This document shows positions 8,746 to 17,636 of a stretch of 64,000 nt of DNA, one piece after another. Each line of letters opens with the position of its first letter. The first letter of the stretch is position 1. The notes beneath the pieces were generated by a model that worked only from the letters and a program-made list of their open reading frames with translations, had not been told where the DNA came from and did no database searches. Origin of the DNA: Helicobacter_B zhangjianzhongii (GTDB lineage Bacteria > Campylobacterota > Campylobacteria > Campylobacterales > Helicobacteraceae); assembly GCF_030249855.1 (NCBI RefSeq), contig NZ_JANURN010000009.1, positions 43,110-107,109 of the forward strand, read 5' to 3'. Made by a program: the position numbers and the translations under genes.

Positions 8746-10138
8746 GATGCTTTCTCCTTTTCCACAATGTCCTGCCACTTGGGGCATTCCCAGATAAAAT
8801 ACCATAGCCTAGCTCATAGCCCATAACAAGCACGGCTACAAGTAGCGCACAGCCCTGTGCCACAGGATAGCTAGCAAACGCCCCATCTAGCCCATAGCTC
8901 TTACTAAAAGGCGGCAAAAGCAGCGCGATAAACAAAAATGTATAGCAAATGGTGATGATGATAGAGCTAATCGTGCGCTGGATAGACTGCAAGAAAATCG
9001 CGCACGCCATATTGACCCCTAGCAGCACATAGCCGATATAGTAAATATCCATAGCCCTCACGCTTAAAGCCGCCACCTCATCGCTAGAATCCACAAAAAA
9101 CCCCACAAAATACGGCGCAAAGACAAAAAACACCCCATACAGCAAAAGCCCTATAACCACCACCACAAAAAGAGAGAAAAACAGCGCGTAACGCAGCCTA
9201 GTAAAATTCCCAGCCCCATAATTAAAGCTAGCGATAGGCTGCAAAGCTTGTGATACAGAGAGCAAAATGGTAAAAAACACGATCCCACAATACAGCACCA
9301 CACTATATACCGCAAGCCCCACATCTCCAGCTATGCTTACAAGCGCGCCATTATAGAGCACCATCATAATAGCCGCAGAAAGCTCGGATATACTCTCTGG
9401 CAAGCCACTTTTCGCCGAAGAAATAATCGCAGCAAACGAAAATCTAGGGATAAAAAATAATGCCCCCCTTTTGCGCACAAAATGACTCACCAGCACGCTA
9501 AATCCTATCGCGTGTGCCAAAATAGTCGCAAGCGCACTGCCCTCAATCCCCATATCAAGCACGAACAAAAACACATAATTCAGCGCGATATTGCTTGCTG
9601 ATCCTAAAATCATCGCAAGCATACCAAGCACAGGGCGTTTATCATTGACGACAAAAATATCGCTTAGTGGGTGCAAGATCAAAAAGGGCATACCAAGAAA
9701 AGTGATTTGCAGATAGATCCTAGCCAGCGCATAAATCTCGCTAGAAATATCCTTGCCACGCGTAAGGAAGCCCAAAATCTCATCGACAAAGACAAACCCC
9801 AGCACCCCAATGGCAAGCGAGCTAATTGCCACAAAATAAAAAATCGAGCTAAACACCAGCCTAGCCCTAGCAGCACGATCACTTCCTAAAAAATACGACA
9901 CAATCGCCGCCCCCCCAAAGCCAAAGAGCAGCTCATAGGCAATACACGCAGGGAACACCGCCCAGCACGCCCCGATAGCCGCCAAGCCATCAGTGCCAAT
10001 CTTTTGCCCCACAAAGATCCCATCAATCGTGGAGTAAGTAGAGAGGGCTAGCATCGCACAAAGTGCAGGGATAAAATAGTAGAAAAATAGCTTGATGATA
10101 GAGTCGTTTTTCAAATCCAGCTTTGCAGCAGCAGTCAT
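8738..10138 (-). CDS. MATE-family multidrug/Na+ antiporter
   Basis: Integral membrane protein of about 466 residues if started at the ATG at 10138 (MTAAAKLDLKND), which has a GGTGGA-like site; an in-frame ATG 30 bases upstream is less likely. Roughly twelve hydrophobic segments are visible. Features fitting MatE are the N-terminal STIDGIFVGQKIGTDGLAAIG segment and its second-half counterpart SVSQALQPIASFNYGAGN. MATE proteins export cationic drugs and dyes in exchange for Na+ or H+; the substrate here cannot be deduced. The stop overlaps the downstream HAD start. Confidence 0.85.
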   Translation of the reverse strand: MTAAAKLDLKNDSIIKLFFYYFIPALCAMLALSTYSTIDGIFVGQKIGTDGLAAIGACWAVFPACIAYELLFGFGGAAIVSYFLGSDRAARARLVFSSIFYFVAISSLAIGVLGFVFVDEILGFLTRGKDISSEIYALARIYLQITFLGMPFLILHPLSDIFVVNDKRPVLGMLAMILGSASNIALNYVFLFVLDMGIEGSALATILAHAIGFSVLVSHFVRKRGALFFIPRFSFAAIISSAKSGLPESISELSAAIMMVLYNGALVSIAGDVGLAVYSVVLYCGIVFFTILLSVSQALQPIASFNYGAGNFTRLRYALFFSLFVVVVIGLLLYGVFFVFAPYFVGFFVDSSDEVAALSVRAMDIYYIGYVLLGVNMACAIFLQSIQRTISSIIITICYTFLFIALLLPPFSKSYGLDGAFASYPVAQGCALLVAVLVMGYELGYGILSGNAPSGRTLWKRRKHRV

Positions 10139-10198
10139 TATCCACCCCAAATGCGTAAAATAAGGCAATTATAGCAGATAAGATACATAGGGTTAAAA

Positions 10199-10285
10199 GT
10201 GGATTCTAGGATTTATCGTCATTGCGAGCTTTGCTCCGCAAAGCGTGGCGATCCACACACACCGCGCAAAAGTGGATTCTAGTCA
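10199..10285. repeat. Repeat cluster upstream of fumC (two GTGGATTCTAG motifs flanking a CATTGCGAG hairpin)
   Basis: AAGTGGATTCTAG occurs at about 10198 and again near 10272. Between them lies CATTGCGAG ... CGTGGCGATCC with an inner complementary stem GCTTTG/CAAAGC. This is the same arrangement found in many other intergenic and coding places of the window. Confidence 0.8.
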
Positions 10286-10350
10286 TTTAAGTAAATTCTT
10301 ACGCAAAATCCCCTACACTACCCCTACATCTTAAACATAAGGAGTTTGTT

Positions 10351-11742
10351 ATGGAATTTCGCATTGAGCACGACACTATGGGCGAGGTCAAAGTCCCTAA
10401 CGACAAATATTGGGGCGCACAAACAGAGCGCAGCTTTGAAAACTTCAAAATCGGCACAGAAAAAATGCCAAAAGAGCTGATTTATAGCTTTGCCAAGCTT
10501 AAGCGATCGCTTGCGGTGGTGAATAACAACCTAGGCAAGCTAAATGATGAGAAGAAAAATGCCATCGTGCAAGCCTGTGATGAAATCATTGCAGGCAAGT
10601 TTGATGATAACTTCCCGCTTGCTATTTGGCAGACAGGCTCTGGCACGCAAAGCAATATGAATATGAATGAAGTCATCGCTAATCGTGCGAGTGAGATCCT
10701 AGGCGCAGACTTCCGCAAGGAGAAAAAAATCCACCCAAATGATGATGTCAATATGAGCCAAAGCTCTAATGACACTTTCCCCACGGCAATGAGTATCGTC
10801 TCTGTGATCCAGCTAGAAAAGAAACTGCTCCCAGCCTTAGAAGAGCTTAGAAGCACTTTTGCCAAAAAGGTCAAAGACTTTGACTCTATCGTCAAAATCG
10901 GTCGCACACATCTCCAAGATGCCACGCCTCTCACACTTGGGCAGGAGTTTAGCGGCTATCTCTCAATGCTAGATCACTCCAAAGAGCAGATCATCGCCTC
11001 TCTCCCCACATTGCGAGAGCTTGCTATCGGCGGGACAGCAGTAGGCACAGGGCTAAACGCCCACCCAGAGCTTAGTGAAAAGGTAAGTGCCGAGCTTAGT
11101 AGCTTCACAGGCGTGAAGTTTGTCTCAAGCCCCAATAAATTCCACGCTCTAACAAGCCACGATGCTATTACTTTCGCACACGGCGCGCTAAAGGCATTAG
11201 CAGCAAATCTTATGAAAATCGCCAATGATGTGCGCTGGCTAGCAAGCGGTCCTAGGTGCGGGCTAGGCGAGCTGCTAATCCCAGAAAATGAGCCCGGAAG
11301 CTCCATAATGCCCGGCAAAGTCAATCCCACACAATGCGAAGCTCTCACAATGGTAGCAGTGCAAGTTATGGGTAATGACGCAGCAATTGGCTTTGCGGCA
11401 TCTCAAGGAAATTTTGAGCTAAATGTCTTTAAGCCAGTGATTATTTATAACTTCTTGCAAAGCCTTGATTTGCTAGCCGATGCAATGCACTCATTTAATA
11501 TCCACTGCGCAGTAGGTATCGAGCCAAATAGAGAAAAAATCGCGCATAATTTGCACAACTCTCTAATGCTAGTTACCGCGCTAAATCCACACATCGGCTA
11601 TGAAAACGCCGCCAAAGTTGCCAAAAATGCGCATAAGAAAAATATCTCCCTAAAAGAGTCTGCCCTAGAGCTAGGGCTTCTAAGCGCAGAGGATTTTGAT
11701 AAATATGTCGTCCCAGAAAATATGATTAAGCCCAAAGCATAA
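10351..11742 (+). CDS. fumC: Fumarate hydratase, class II
   Basis: Iron-independent fumarase of the aspartase/fumarase superfamily, interconverting fumarate and malate in the TCA cycle. The 463-residue length is typical. Motifs: GAQTERSFENFKIG, TGSGTQSNMNMNEVIANRA, NDDVNMSQSSNDTFPTAM, GRTHLQDATPLTLGQEF and the signature GSSIMPGKVNPTQCEA near residue 315. AAGGAG lies seven bases before the ATG. It is monocistronic or leads into the outer-membrane protein gene that follows after 17 bases. No repeat insertion is present. Confidence 0.95.
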   Translation: MEFRIEHDTMGEVKVPNDKYWGAQTERSFENFKIGTEKMPKELIYSFAKLKRSLAVVNNNLGKLNDEKKNAIVQACDEIIAGKFDDNFPLAIWQTGSGTQSNMNMNEVIANRASEILGADFRKEKKIHPNDDVNMSQSSNDTFPTAMSIVSVIQLEKKLLPALEELRSTFAKKVKDFDSIVKIGRTHLQDATPLTLGQEFSGYLSMLDHSKEQIIASLPTLRELAIGGTAVGTGLNAHPELSEKVSAELSSFTGVKFVSSPNKFHALTSHDAITFAHGALKALAANLMKIANDVRWLASGPRCGLGELLIPENEPGSSIMPGKVNPTQCEALTMVAVQVMGNDAAIGFAASQGNFELNVFKPVIIYNFLQSLDLLADAMHSFNIHCAVGIEPNREKIAHNLHNSLMLVTALNPHIGYENAAKVAKNAHKKNISLKESALELGLLSAEDFDKYVVPENMIKPKA

Positions 11743-11759
11743 GCGTATTTCTGCTATTT

Positions 11760-12428
11760 ATGCGACTTTTTAGCTCTCTCTACTCTCTAGGAGCTAGGCT
11801 CGCCCTACTCCTAGCCTGTATCTCACCCACACTTTTTGCTATCCCACTTTGTCAATCCCAATCCGAGCAGCTGAAATTCTGGGGTGGGACACTTATGCAA
11901 ATTGCCTCTTTGCACGCAGGTGTGGGCGCGGATTTCAACGCGCTAGATTCTAGTGCGCCAAGCCAAGTGCGCAAAGCAGCCACCACGCCGCTTGTAGGTG
12001 CGAGTGCTGGGGTAATGTATATGAATCCAGAAGATGATAGAGAGCTTGATTATGGCTGGAGGGTGCGCTATCTCTTTAGCCACTCCCCACAGCTTGGGGC
12101 AAATACCCACTACATCGGCGCAGCCCTTTATCTCCACCCATTTCCCAATCCCTACCACCGCGCAAGTGGCGCGATACAGACACATAAAGACTGCGAGGAT
12201 AAGCCAGATGGCTACCCCACGCCATTTTCTTTTGTGCTAGGTGGGGGCTTAAGCGTGCAAGGCAATCCTTATGGGCAGAGTGTAGGCGGATATGTAGAGA
12301 GCGGACTCGCGCTTTTTAAGTGGTTCCCGCTTAATGCCGAGCTGCTTTATCGCGTGAGCTTCTATCCTAGCAGTCCATATTTTGAGAACATCACACAAAG
12401 TATCCAGCTAGTTTTTACAATCCTTTAG
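11760..12428 (+). CDS. Predicted outer-membrane beta-barrel protein, unknown function
   Basis: I do not recognise a specific family. The 222-residue product begins with a signal peptide (hydrophobic LALLLACISPTLFA). The rest alternates polar and aromatic/hydrophobic residues in short strands separated by Gly/Asn/Pro turns, and ends with SIQLVFTIL, consistent with a small outer-membrane barrel. It follows fumC by 17 bases on the same strand, and its last 14 bases overlap the convergent fur-like gene. One dispersed-repeat peptide (ALDSSAPS) is present near residue 60. Confidence 0.6.
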   Translation: MRLFSSLYSLGARLALLLACISPTLFAIPLCQSQSEQLKFWGGTLMQIASLHAGVGADFNALDSSAPSQVRKAATTPLVGASAGVMYMNPEDDRELDYGWRVRYLFSHSPQLGANTHYIGAALYLHPFPNPYHRASGAIQTHKDCEDKPDGYPTPFSFVLGGGLSVQGNPYGQSVGGYVESGLALFKWFPLNAELLYRVSFYPSSPYFENITQSIQLVFTIL

Positions 12429-12789
12429 AGTCTAGGCTAGAATCTAAAGTATCGCACTCTTCGCACACGCCTTTTACTACGACACTTTTGACCTTGCCTT
12501 TAATCGGGGGTAAATCAAAGTCTTTGATCTCCTTGCACACATCGCAGACAAAGTGCGCCTTTGCCATCTCGGCTAGCTCGTAGAAAAACTTGCCTTGCAT
12601 CTCGCTTTTACTCACAATGCCACTTTGCTCAAAAAGCTCCATATTGCGATAAAAAGTCGTTTTGTTAGCTTGGATCGCAAAGCCCTCAAAGCTCAAAGGA
12701 TGCTTTGCTTGGATAAGTATCTCAAGCATTTCTAGCCGCAAATCTGTGATATGGATATGATGATCTCGCAGTAGCTGCACAGCGTCCAT
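12415..12789 (-). CDS. Small Fur-family metalloregulator (possibly Zur-like)
   Basis: ATG at 12789 is preceded by GGAG at a seven-base spacing and gives 124 residues. The N-terminal winged helix includes ANKTTFYRNMELFEQSGIV, the Fur-family recognition-helix region (TVYRxL-like). A metal-binding motif FVCDVCKEI and a second pair CEEC near the C-terminus would form a structural Cys4 zinc site. The protein is shorter than canonical Fur (about 150) and is divergent from it. It is divergently oriented to a His-rich TonB receptor with a palindrome between them, which suggests it regulates that receptor, probably in response to zinc. The metal is inferred. Confidence 0.72.
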   Translation of the reverse strand: MDAVQLLRDHHIHITDLRLEMLEILIQAKHPLSFEGFAIQANKTTFYRNMELFEQSGIVSKSEMQGKFFYELAEMAKAHFVCDVCKEIKDFDLPPIKGKVKSVVVKGVCEECDTLDSSLDSKGL

Positions 12790-12877
12790 AAACTCGCTCC
12801 ACAAATAAAATAGGGCATTATAGCCTATAAGTAGCAAACAAGATAATACTATGCTTACTTGCAAATACTTCGTATAT

Positions 12878-12913
12878 AAACAACTATATTTTTAATATGC
12901 AACTAAGTTGTTT
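12878..12913. promoter_or_regulatory. Candidate operator/promoter region between fur-like gene and TonB receptor
   Basis: The very AT-rich divergent spacer contains the 11-base palindrome CAACTAAGTTG (12900-12910). It also contains a wider inverted repeat AAACAACT (12878-12885) / AGTTGTTT (12906-12913). Fur-family proteins bind such AT-rich dyads. It lies 50-85 bases ahead of the receptor start. Assignment as the regulator's operator is an inference. Confidence 0.45.
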
Positions 12914-12961
12914 TAAGTAAAATACCTTGCATTTTCAAAATTTATGATGAAAGGATTTTTT

Positions 12962-15055
12962 ATGAGACTCTCTTATATCCTTATAGCTAGCTCTCTAGCC
13001 CACATACTCCACGCCCAAAGCACGATCGAGCATAAAATGCTTGACCCTATCTACGCACAAGCACAAAGAGAATCCGCCAGAGAGCACGAGCACGCCAACA
13101 CCACCACCATAAATGCCCAAAGTCTGCAATCCCGCCAAGCTACAAGCCTGCGCGATGTGTTTGCGCTAGATTCTAGTGTGAGTGTGGGTGGGGCTACCAC
13201 CACCGCGCAAAAGGTCTATATCCGCGGACTTGAAGATCGGCTTTATAGTGTCAATCTCGATAATGCCAGCCAATATGGCAATCTCTTCCACCACCAAGGC
13301 AATATCACCATAGATCCTATGATGATCAAAGACATCACCGTCCAAAAAGGTGTGCCAGATGCCTATATGGGAGTAGGCGCACTAGCAGGATCGATGAATA
13401 TCCGCACCAAAGATGCGCGCGATTTCTTACGAGAAGGGCAGAAATTTGGCGCGTTAGTGGGGCTTGGCGGATATAGCAATCAAGGCTACCGCGCGAATTT
13501 AGCAGGATTTTTCGCACTGAAAAATACCGATGCGCTTCTATGGGTAAATTGGAGCAATATCCTAGGATTCCACGCGGGTAGGGGCAATGGCGGCAATGGC
13601 GAATGGGTAGCAGGCTCTGCTAATAACAACAAAAGCCTACTTTTTAAGCTCAATCAGCAATTAAGCGAGCAAGATAGTATAAGCCTCTCTTACAATGGGC
13701 TGAATGAAACTTCCACTGCACCTTTTGCCACCAATTTAGCAGAAAGAAATGTAACTCTCTTTGCCCATACCAACTACAACCACACCGCCACTCTAGGCTA
13801 CACCCACAAAGCCGACCCGAGCAATCCTAGCTCCACACAAGTGCGCACCAATCTCTACTTCAATCAACGCTCCATCTACCTAAAACCACTCACACAAGAA
13901 GCAGACAATAACCACACAAATGACCACGAAGAAGTCAGCTCCAAAAACATCGCCTTTAACAATGTCGGCTACAATCTGTCCCTAAGCAATCAATTTAGTG
14001 TGTTTGATATAGAGTATGGGCTTAATTATCAAGGCGTGTTTGTCGCTGATACCGCCGCGCCAAAAGACCCCGTAAATCGTGCCAAAGAGAGTGGGCATAT
14101 CTATGGAGGCTTTGTCAAATCCACCTATACTCCTAGCGAGCATTTCGTGCTAGCTGCACAAAGCCGCTATGATGTGTTTAACTACTTTGACAAAAACAAC
14201 CAAACCCACCTAACTCAAGGCTTCTCGCCTGCGGCTAGTATCACCTATATCCCCATAAGCTCTCTATCTTTCCGTGCGGGCTATGCCTATCTCACAAGAG
14301 GAGCTATGCCTGGCGATGCGACTCTGCTAGGTGATAGCGATGTGCTAATCCACAAAAACCTACGCCCAGAATCTATCCAAAATGTCGAGCTCAATGCAGA
14401 TTATAGTGGGAGTATTTTTTGTGCGCGCTTGGCGGGGTATTACTCACGGCTTGGCAATTTTATCAATAGCTACGCACACGACCACGATCATAATGACCAT
14501 ATCCACACGCCCGGCGAGCCTCATAGCCACGGCGGCTTGCGGCAAAATATGGATTCTGCTATTGAAGTCTTTGGCTATGAGGGCGGGATTGGCGCAGACT
14601 ACAAGGGCTTTAGCTCCTATGCTTCTATCGCGCAAAATTTCCCCACCTATAAAGGCTATTTACTGCAAGATACCTATGAGCTAGGCGCGGTATCTGGGAT
14701 CATTTATACGCTATCTTTGCAGTATGAGATTGCGCGCTATCACTTGCGCTTTGCGTGGCTTAGTCAATTTACCCAGCGCGTGAAATACAAAGGCTATGAT
14801 ATTTACAATGATGAAACCGGCTTCATCGACAAAGCCGGATATAGCGTGCATAATCTCTACATAAATTGGGAGCCCTTTGGAGCAAAAAGACTTGCCTTGC
14901 GCCTAAGTGTGAATAATATCTTTAATACCTTCTACATCGCCCAAACAAGCCCCTTTAAAAATGAAGCGATGGATCCCCTAAAGCCAGATAGTATCCGCCG
15001 CGCTATGCCAAGCCCAGGGATTGATGCGCGATTTGAGGTAAGCTATCAGTTTTAA
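12962..15055 (+). CDS. TonB-dependent outer-membrane receptor with His-rich loop (ZnuD-like)
   Basis: Start chosen at ATG 12962, with AAAGGA six bases upstream, rather than ATG 12944. The 697-residue product has a signal peptide ending HILHAQ, an N-terminal plug domain (SLRDVFALDSSVSVGG, KVYIRGLEDRLYSV, ITVQKGVPDAYMGVGALAGSMNIRTK), then a large barrel ending in aromatic ...EVSYQF. Near residue 505 is a loop rich in His and Asp (HDHDHNDHIH, then GEPHSHGG). Neisseria ZnuD and related zinc receptors carry similar His-rich loops, so zinc or another transition metal is the likely substrate. The adjacent Fur-like regulator supports metal-controlled expression. A haem or nickel receptor of the FrpB type is the main alternative. 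Confidence 0.78.
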   Translation: MRLSYILIASSLAHILHAQSTIEHKMLDPIYAQAQRESAREHEHANTTTINAQSLQSRQATSLRDVFALDSSVSVGGATTTAQKVYIRGLEDRLYSVNLDNASQYGNLFHHQGNITIDPMMIKDITVQKGVPDAYMGVGALAGSMNIRTKDARDFLREGQKFGALVGLGGYSNQGYRANLAGFFALKNTDALLWVNWSNILGFHAGRGNGGNGEWVAGSANNNKSLLFKLNQQLSEQDSISLSYNGLNETSTAPFATNLAERNVTLFAHTNYNHTATLGYTHKADPSNPSSTQVRTNLYFNQRSIYLKPLTQEADNNHTNDHEEVSSKNIAFNNVGYNLSLSNQFSVFDIEYGLNYQGVFVADTAAPKDPVNRAKESGHIYGGFVKSTYTPSEHFVLAAQSRYDVFNYFDKNNQTHLTQGFSPAASITYIPISSLSFRAGYAYLTRGAMPGDATLLGDSDVLIHKNLRPESIQNVELNADYSGSIFCARLAGYYSRLGNFINSYAHDHDHNDHIHTPGEPHSHGGLRQNMDSAIEVFGYEGGIGADYKGFSSYASIAQNFPTYKGYLLQDTYELGAVSGIIYTLSLQYEIARYHLRFAWLSQFTQRVKYKGYDIYNDETGFIDKAGYSVHNLYINWEPFGAKRLALRLSVNNIFNTFYIAQTSPFKNEAMDPLKPDSIRRAMPSPGIDARFEVSYQF

Positions 15056-15102
15056 TCCCCCCAACTCTATTGCATAGAATCATCAATAGAGTTTATCAAT
15101 CC

Positions 15103-15137
15103 ACTAAAAGTGGATTCTAGTAGAATCCACTTTTAGT
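15103..15137. terminator. Perfect inverted repeat between TonB receptor and trpB, candidate terminator
   Basis: Two 17-base arms (ACTAAAAGTGGATTCTA and its complement) around a single G form a strong hairpin 50 bases after the receptor stop. It is made of two inverted copies of the dispersed motif. A T-rich tract (CTCTTTG) follows only weakly, so terminator activity is inferred. Confidence 0.5.
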
Positions 15138-15214
15138 AATCTCTTTGTAAAATCACGCTACACTCTAGGCTCTAAAGCAACACAAAGCTAGAATCTAGGT
15201 ATAAAGGATTGCAA

Positions 15215-16396
15215 GTGAGAAGTGGGTATTTTGGGCAGCATGGAGGGCAGTTTGTCCCAGAGATTTTTATGAATGCCATTATTGAGCTAGAGCAGGCGTA
15301 TATGCGCTATAAAGTGGATTCTAGCTTCCAAAAAGAGTTACAAGAGCTATTAGACAACTACGCAGGGCGACCATCGCGTCTCTACTATGCCGCTAAGATG
15401 AGTCAAGATCTAGGGGTGAGAATCTACCTAAAACGCGAAGATCTCAACCACACCGGCTCTCATAAAATCAACAATGTCCTAGGGCAGGCATTGCTTGCTA
15501 AAAAAATGGGCAAAACCCGCATAATCGCCGAGACAGGCGCAGGGCAGCACGGCGTAGCAAGTGCCACGGGTGCGGCTCTTTTGGGGCTTTCTTGCGAAAT
15601 CTTTATGGGTGAAGAAGATGCCAAAAGACAGGCATTAAATGTATATAGAATGCGCCTACTTGGGGCAAAGGTGCATATCGTCTCTAGCGGGACTGCCACG
15701 CTAAAAGATGCAGTATCCCAAGCCTTGCGCGAGTGGAGTATGCGCGTAGAAGATACGCATTACTTGCTAGGGTCAGCCGTAGGACCGCACCCTTTCCCTA
15801 TGATTGTGCGCGACTTGCAAAGTGTCATATCACTAGAATCTAGAGCGCAGATCTTGCAAGCAGAAGGGAGACTGCCAGATATGGTGGTAGCGTGCGTGGG
15901 TGGTGGGAGCAACGCCATAGGGAGCTTTCATCACTTTATCCCAGATTCTAGCGTGCGGCTCATTGGCTGTGAGGCAGCGGGCAAGGGCGTTAGCACCAAA
16001 GAGACTGCCGCTACTATCACCACAGGCAAGGTGGGGATTTTCCACGGGATGAAGAGCTACTTCTGCCAAGATGAGTGCGGGCAAATCGCGCCTGTGTATA
16101 GCATATCTGCGGGGCTTGATTATCCGGGTGTGGGACCAGAGCACGCATATTTACACGATATAAAACGCGCAGAATTTGTCGCAATCACTGATGATGAAGC
16201 CGTAGAAGCATTTGAATATCTATCAAAAATGGAGGGCATTATCCCCGCCATTGAAAGCTCACACGCCATAGCCTATGTGCGCAAAGTCGCTAAAGATTTG
16301 CCAAAAGACTCACTCATCTTACTCACACTCTCTGGCAGAGGTGATAAAGACTGCGCGGCTATGGCACGATACAAAGGGGAGGAGATTTATGAGTAG
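15215..16396 (+). CDS. trpB: Tryptophan synthase beta chain
   Basis: PLP enzyme joining indole and serine to make tryptophan. The GTG at 15215 has AAAGGA six bases upstream; the in-frame TTG at 15209 abuts that site and is unlikely. About 393 residues, normal length. Motifs: YAGRPSRLYYA, KREDLNHTGSHKINN with the PLP lysine, AETGAGQHGVASAT, GCEAAGKG and the glycine-rich phosphate loop CVGGGSNAIG. Residues KVDSSF near the N-terminus match the dispersed repeat motif but do not lengthen the protein. The stop overlaps trpA by eight bases. No other trp genes adjoin apart from trpA; trpF lies 10 kb away. Confidence 0.95.
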   Translation: MRSGYFGQHGGQFVPEIFMNAIIELEQAYMRYKVDSSFQKELQELLDNYAGRPSRLYYAAKMSQDLGVRIYLKREDLNHTGSHKINNVLGQALLAKKMGKTRIIAETGAGQHGVASATGAALLGLSCEIFMGEEDAKRQALNVYRMRLLGAKVHIVSSGTATLKDAVSQALREWSMRVEDTHYLLGSAVGPHPFPMIVRDLQSVISLESRAQILQAEGRLPDMVVACVGGGSNAIGSFHHFIPDSSVRLIGCEAAGKGVSTKETAATITTGKVGIFHGMKSYFCQDECGQIAPVYSISAGLDYPGVGPEHAYLHDIKRAEFVAITDDEAVEAFEYLSKMEGIIPAIESSHAIAYVRKVAKDLPKDSLILLTLSGRGDKDCAAMARYKGEEIYE

Positions 16397-17165
16397 CATT
16401 GCACAAGCCTTTAGCAAAGCAAAGGCATTTATCCCATTTATCACTTGTGGCGATCCTAATTTAGCATTTAGCGAGAAAGCCATTTATACACTTGCAGAAA
16501 ATGGCGCAGATATTATTGAGCTAGGCATACCATTTTCAGATCCGGTGGCAGAAGGTGGCGTGATACAAAAAGCCACCGCACGCGCGCTAGAGTCTGGCAC
16601 AAGCGTGGAAGATGTCTTTAGACTTGTGGCAAAAGTGCGCACCAAAAGCAGTGTGCCGCTTGTGCTTATGACCTATGCCAATATTGTGTTTTCTTATGGA
16701 AGTAAGGAGTTTTTTGCTAAGGCTAGGGAGCTTGGGGTAGATGGCGTGATACTCCCAGATGTGCCCTATGAAGAGAGGGAGGAGTTCGCGCGATTTGCTC
16801 AAGGAATAGATCTAATCCCACTAATCGCCCCCACAAGCAATGACCGCATAGCAATGCTAGCTACAAATGCGCAAGGCTTCATCTACTGCGTCTCTTCGCT
16901 AGGCGTTACAGGGGTGCGTGAGAATATCCCAAGCAATGAATCCATCATCGCACGCATTAAGCAAGCAAGCTCTACCCCCGTGGCAGTGGGCTTTGGGATC
17001 TCTACGCCAGATCAAGTTAGGGAAATAGCACGCTATGCTGATGGCGTGATCATCGGCAGTGCGGTAGTGAGTATCTGCGCGCTTAATGAGAGCGAAGAAG
17101 TGCGATTACAAAAGCTTGGTGCGTATGCAAGGGAGATACGAGCTGCGCTAGATTCTGCGGGCTAA
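16389..17165 (+). CDS. trpA: Tryptophan synthase alpha chain
   Basis: Cleaves indole-3-glycerol phosphate to indole, passed through the tunnel to TrpB. The true start is ATG 16389, preceded by GGGGAGGAG and overlapping the trpB stop by eight bases, giving 258 residues (family about 260). Signature FITCGDPNLAFSEK is followed by IIELGIPFSDPVAEGGVIQ with the catalytic Glu and Asp; phosphate binding is by GFGISTPDQ and IIGSAVV. Coupled translation with trpB is evident. Confidence 0.95.
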   Translation: MSSIAQAFSKAKAFIPFITCGDPNLAFSEKAIYTLAENGADIIELGIPFSDPVAEGGVIQKATARALESGTSVEDVFRLVAKVRTKSSVPLVLMTYANIVFSYGSKEFFAKARELGVDGVILPDVPYEEREEFARFAQGIDLIPLIAPTSNDRIAMLATNAQGFIYCVSSLGVTGVRENIPSNESIIARIKQASSTPVAVGFGISTPDQVREIARYADGVIIGSAVVSICALNESEEVRLQKLGAYAREIRAALDSAG

Positions 17166-17636
17166 CAAAAGGGATTCTAGGGGGTAGGCGATTCAGTCTT
17201 GAGTGAGCAATGCGGCAGTGTTGCGGCTTATGGCAAAGGCACGAACGCTAAGTTCGCTAACCTTTACCATAAGCTGCAAAGCTACCACGGTCCCCACCGC
17301 AATCCTTAGAATCGTGTTGAAATAAAACAGGCTTTGTGAAATTAAACACCCTTCAAAAGTGGATTCTAGGCTTAATGCCGTTTTTCTCTCACTTGCGAGA
17401 TTCTGCGATAGCGGAATCGTGGCAAAGCAAGGCGAAGCCGCAGCTTCTTTAGAAAGCAAGGGATACCGCTCGGCGTTGTGCGATTGTTTCTTTAGTAAGC
17501 CCAATCCTCGCGCTAGCTCGCACACAATGACTTCCTAGCCCAAGCTTAAGTCCCTAGCACTAGAATCACCAAAAAATGCTACAATTTCCGCCACAATGGA
17601 TCTTAAGAGTATCACCACCTACGCAAGGCTTGAGAA
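17166..17636. repeat. Non-coding repeat mosaic between trpA and msbA-like gene
   Basis: No credible gene. The block opens with GGATTCTAGGGGGTAGGCGATTCAGTCTTG, which recurs at 27521-27566 and 37873-37915. It continues with a GTGGATTCTAG copy near 17358 and a TTGCGAG...CGTGGCAAAG hairpin at about 17391-17425 (inner arms GATTC/GAATC). A CTTTAGTAAG element follows near 17490. A 110-codon open frame on the minus strand spans these elements and encodes repeat peptides, so I do not call it. Confidence 0.7.

Noticed and set aside
17193..17525. 110-codon open frame on the minus strand
   Set aside because: It spans several repeat elements shared with 27540 and 37880, encodes repeat peptides (LESTF, LLSKEAAAS) and has no ribosome site; judged non-coding.
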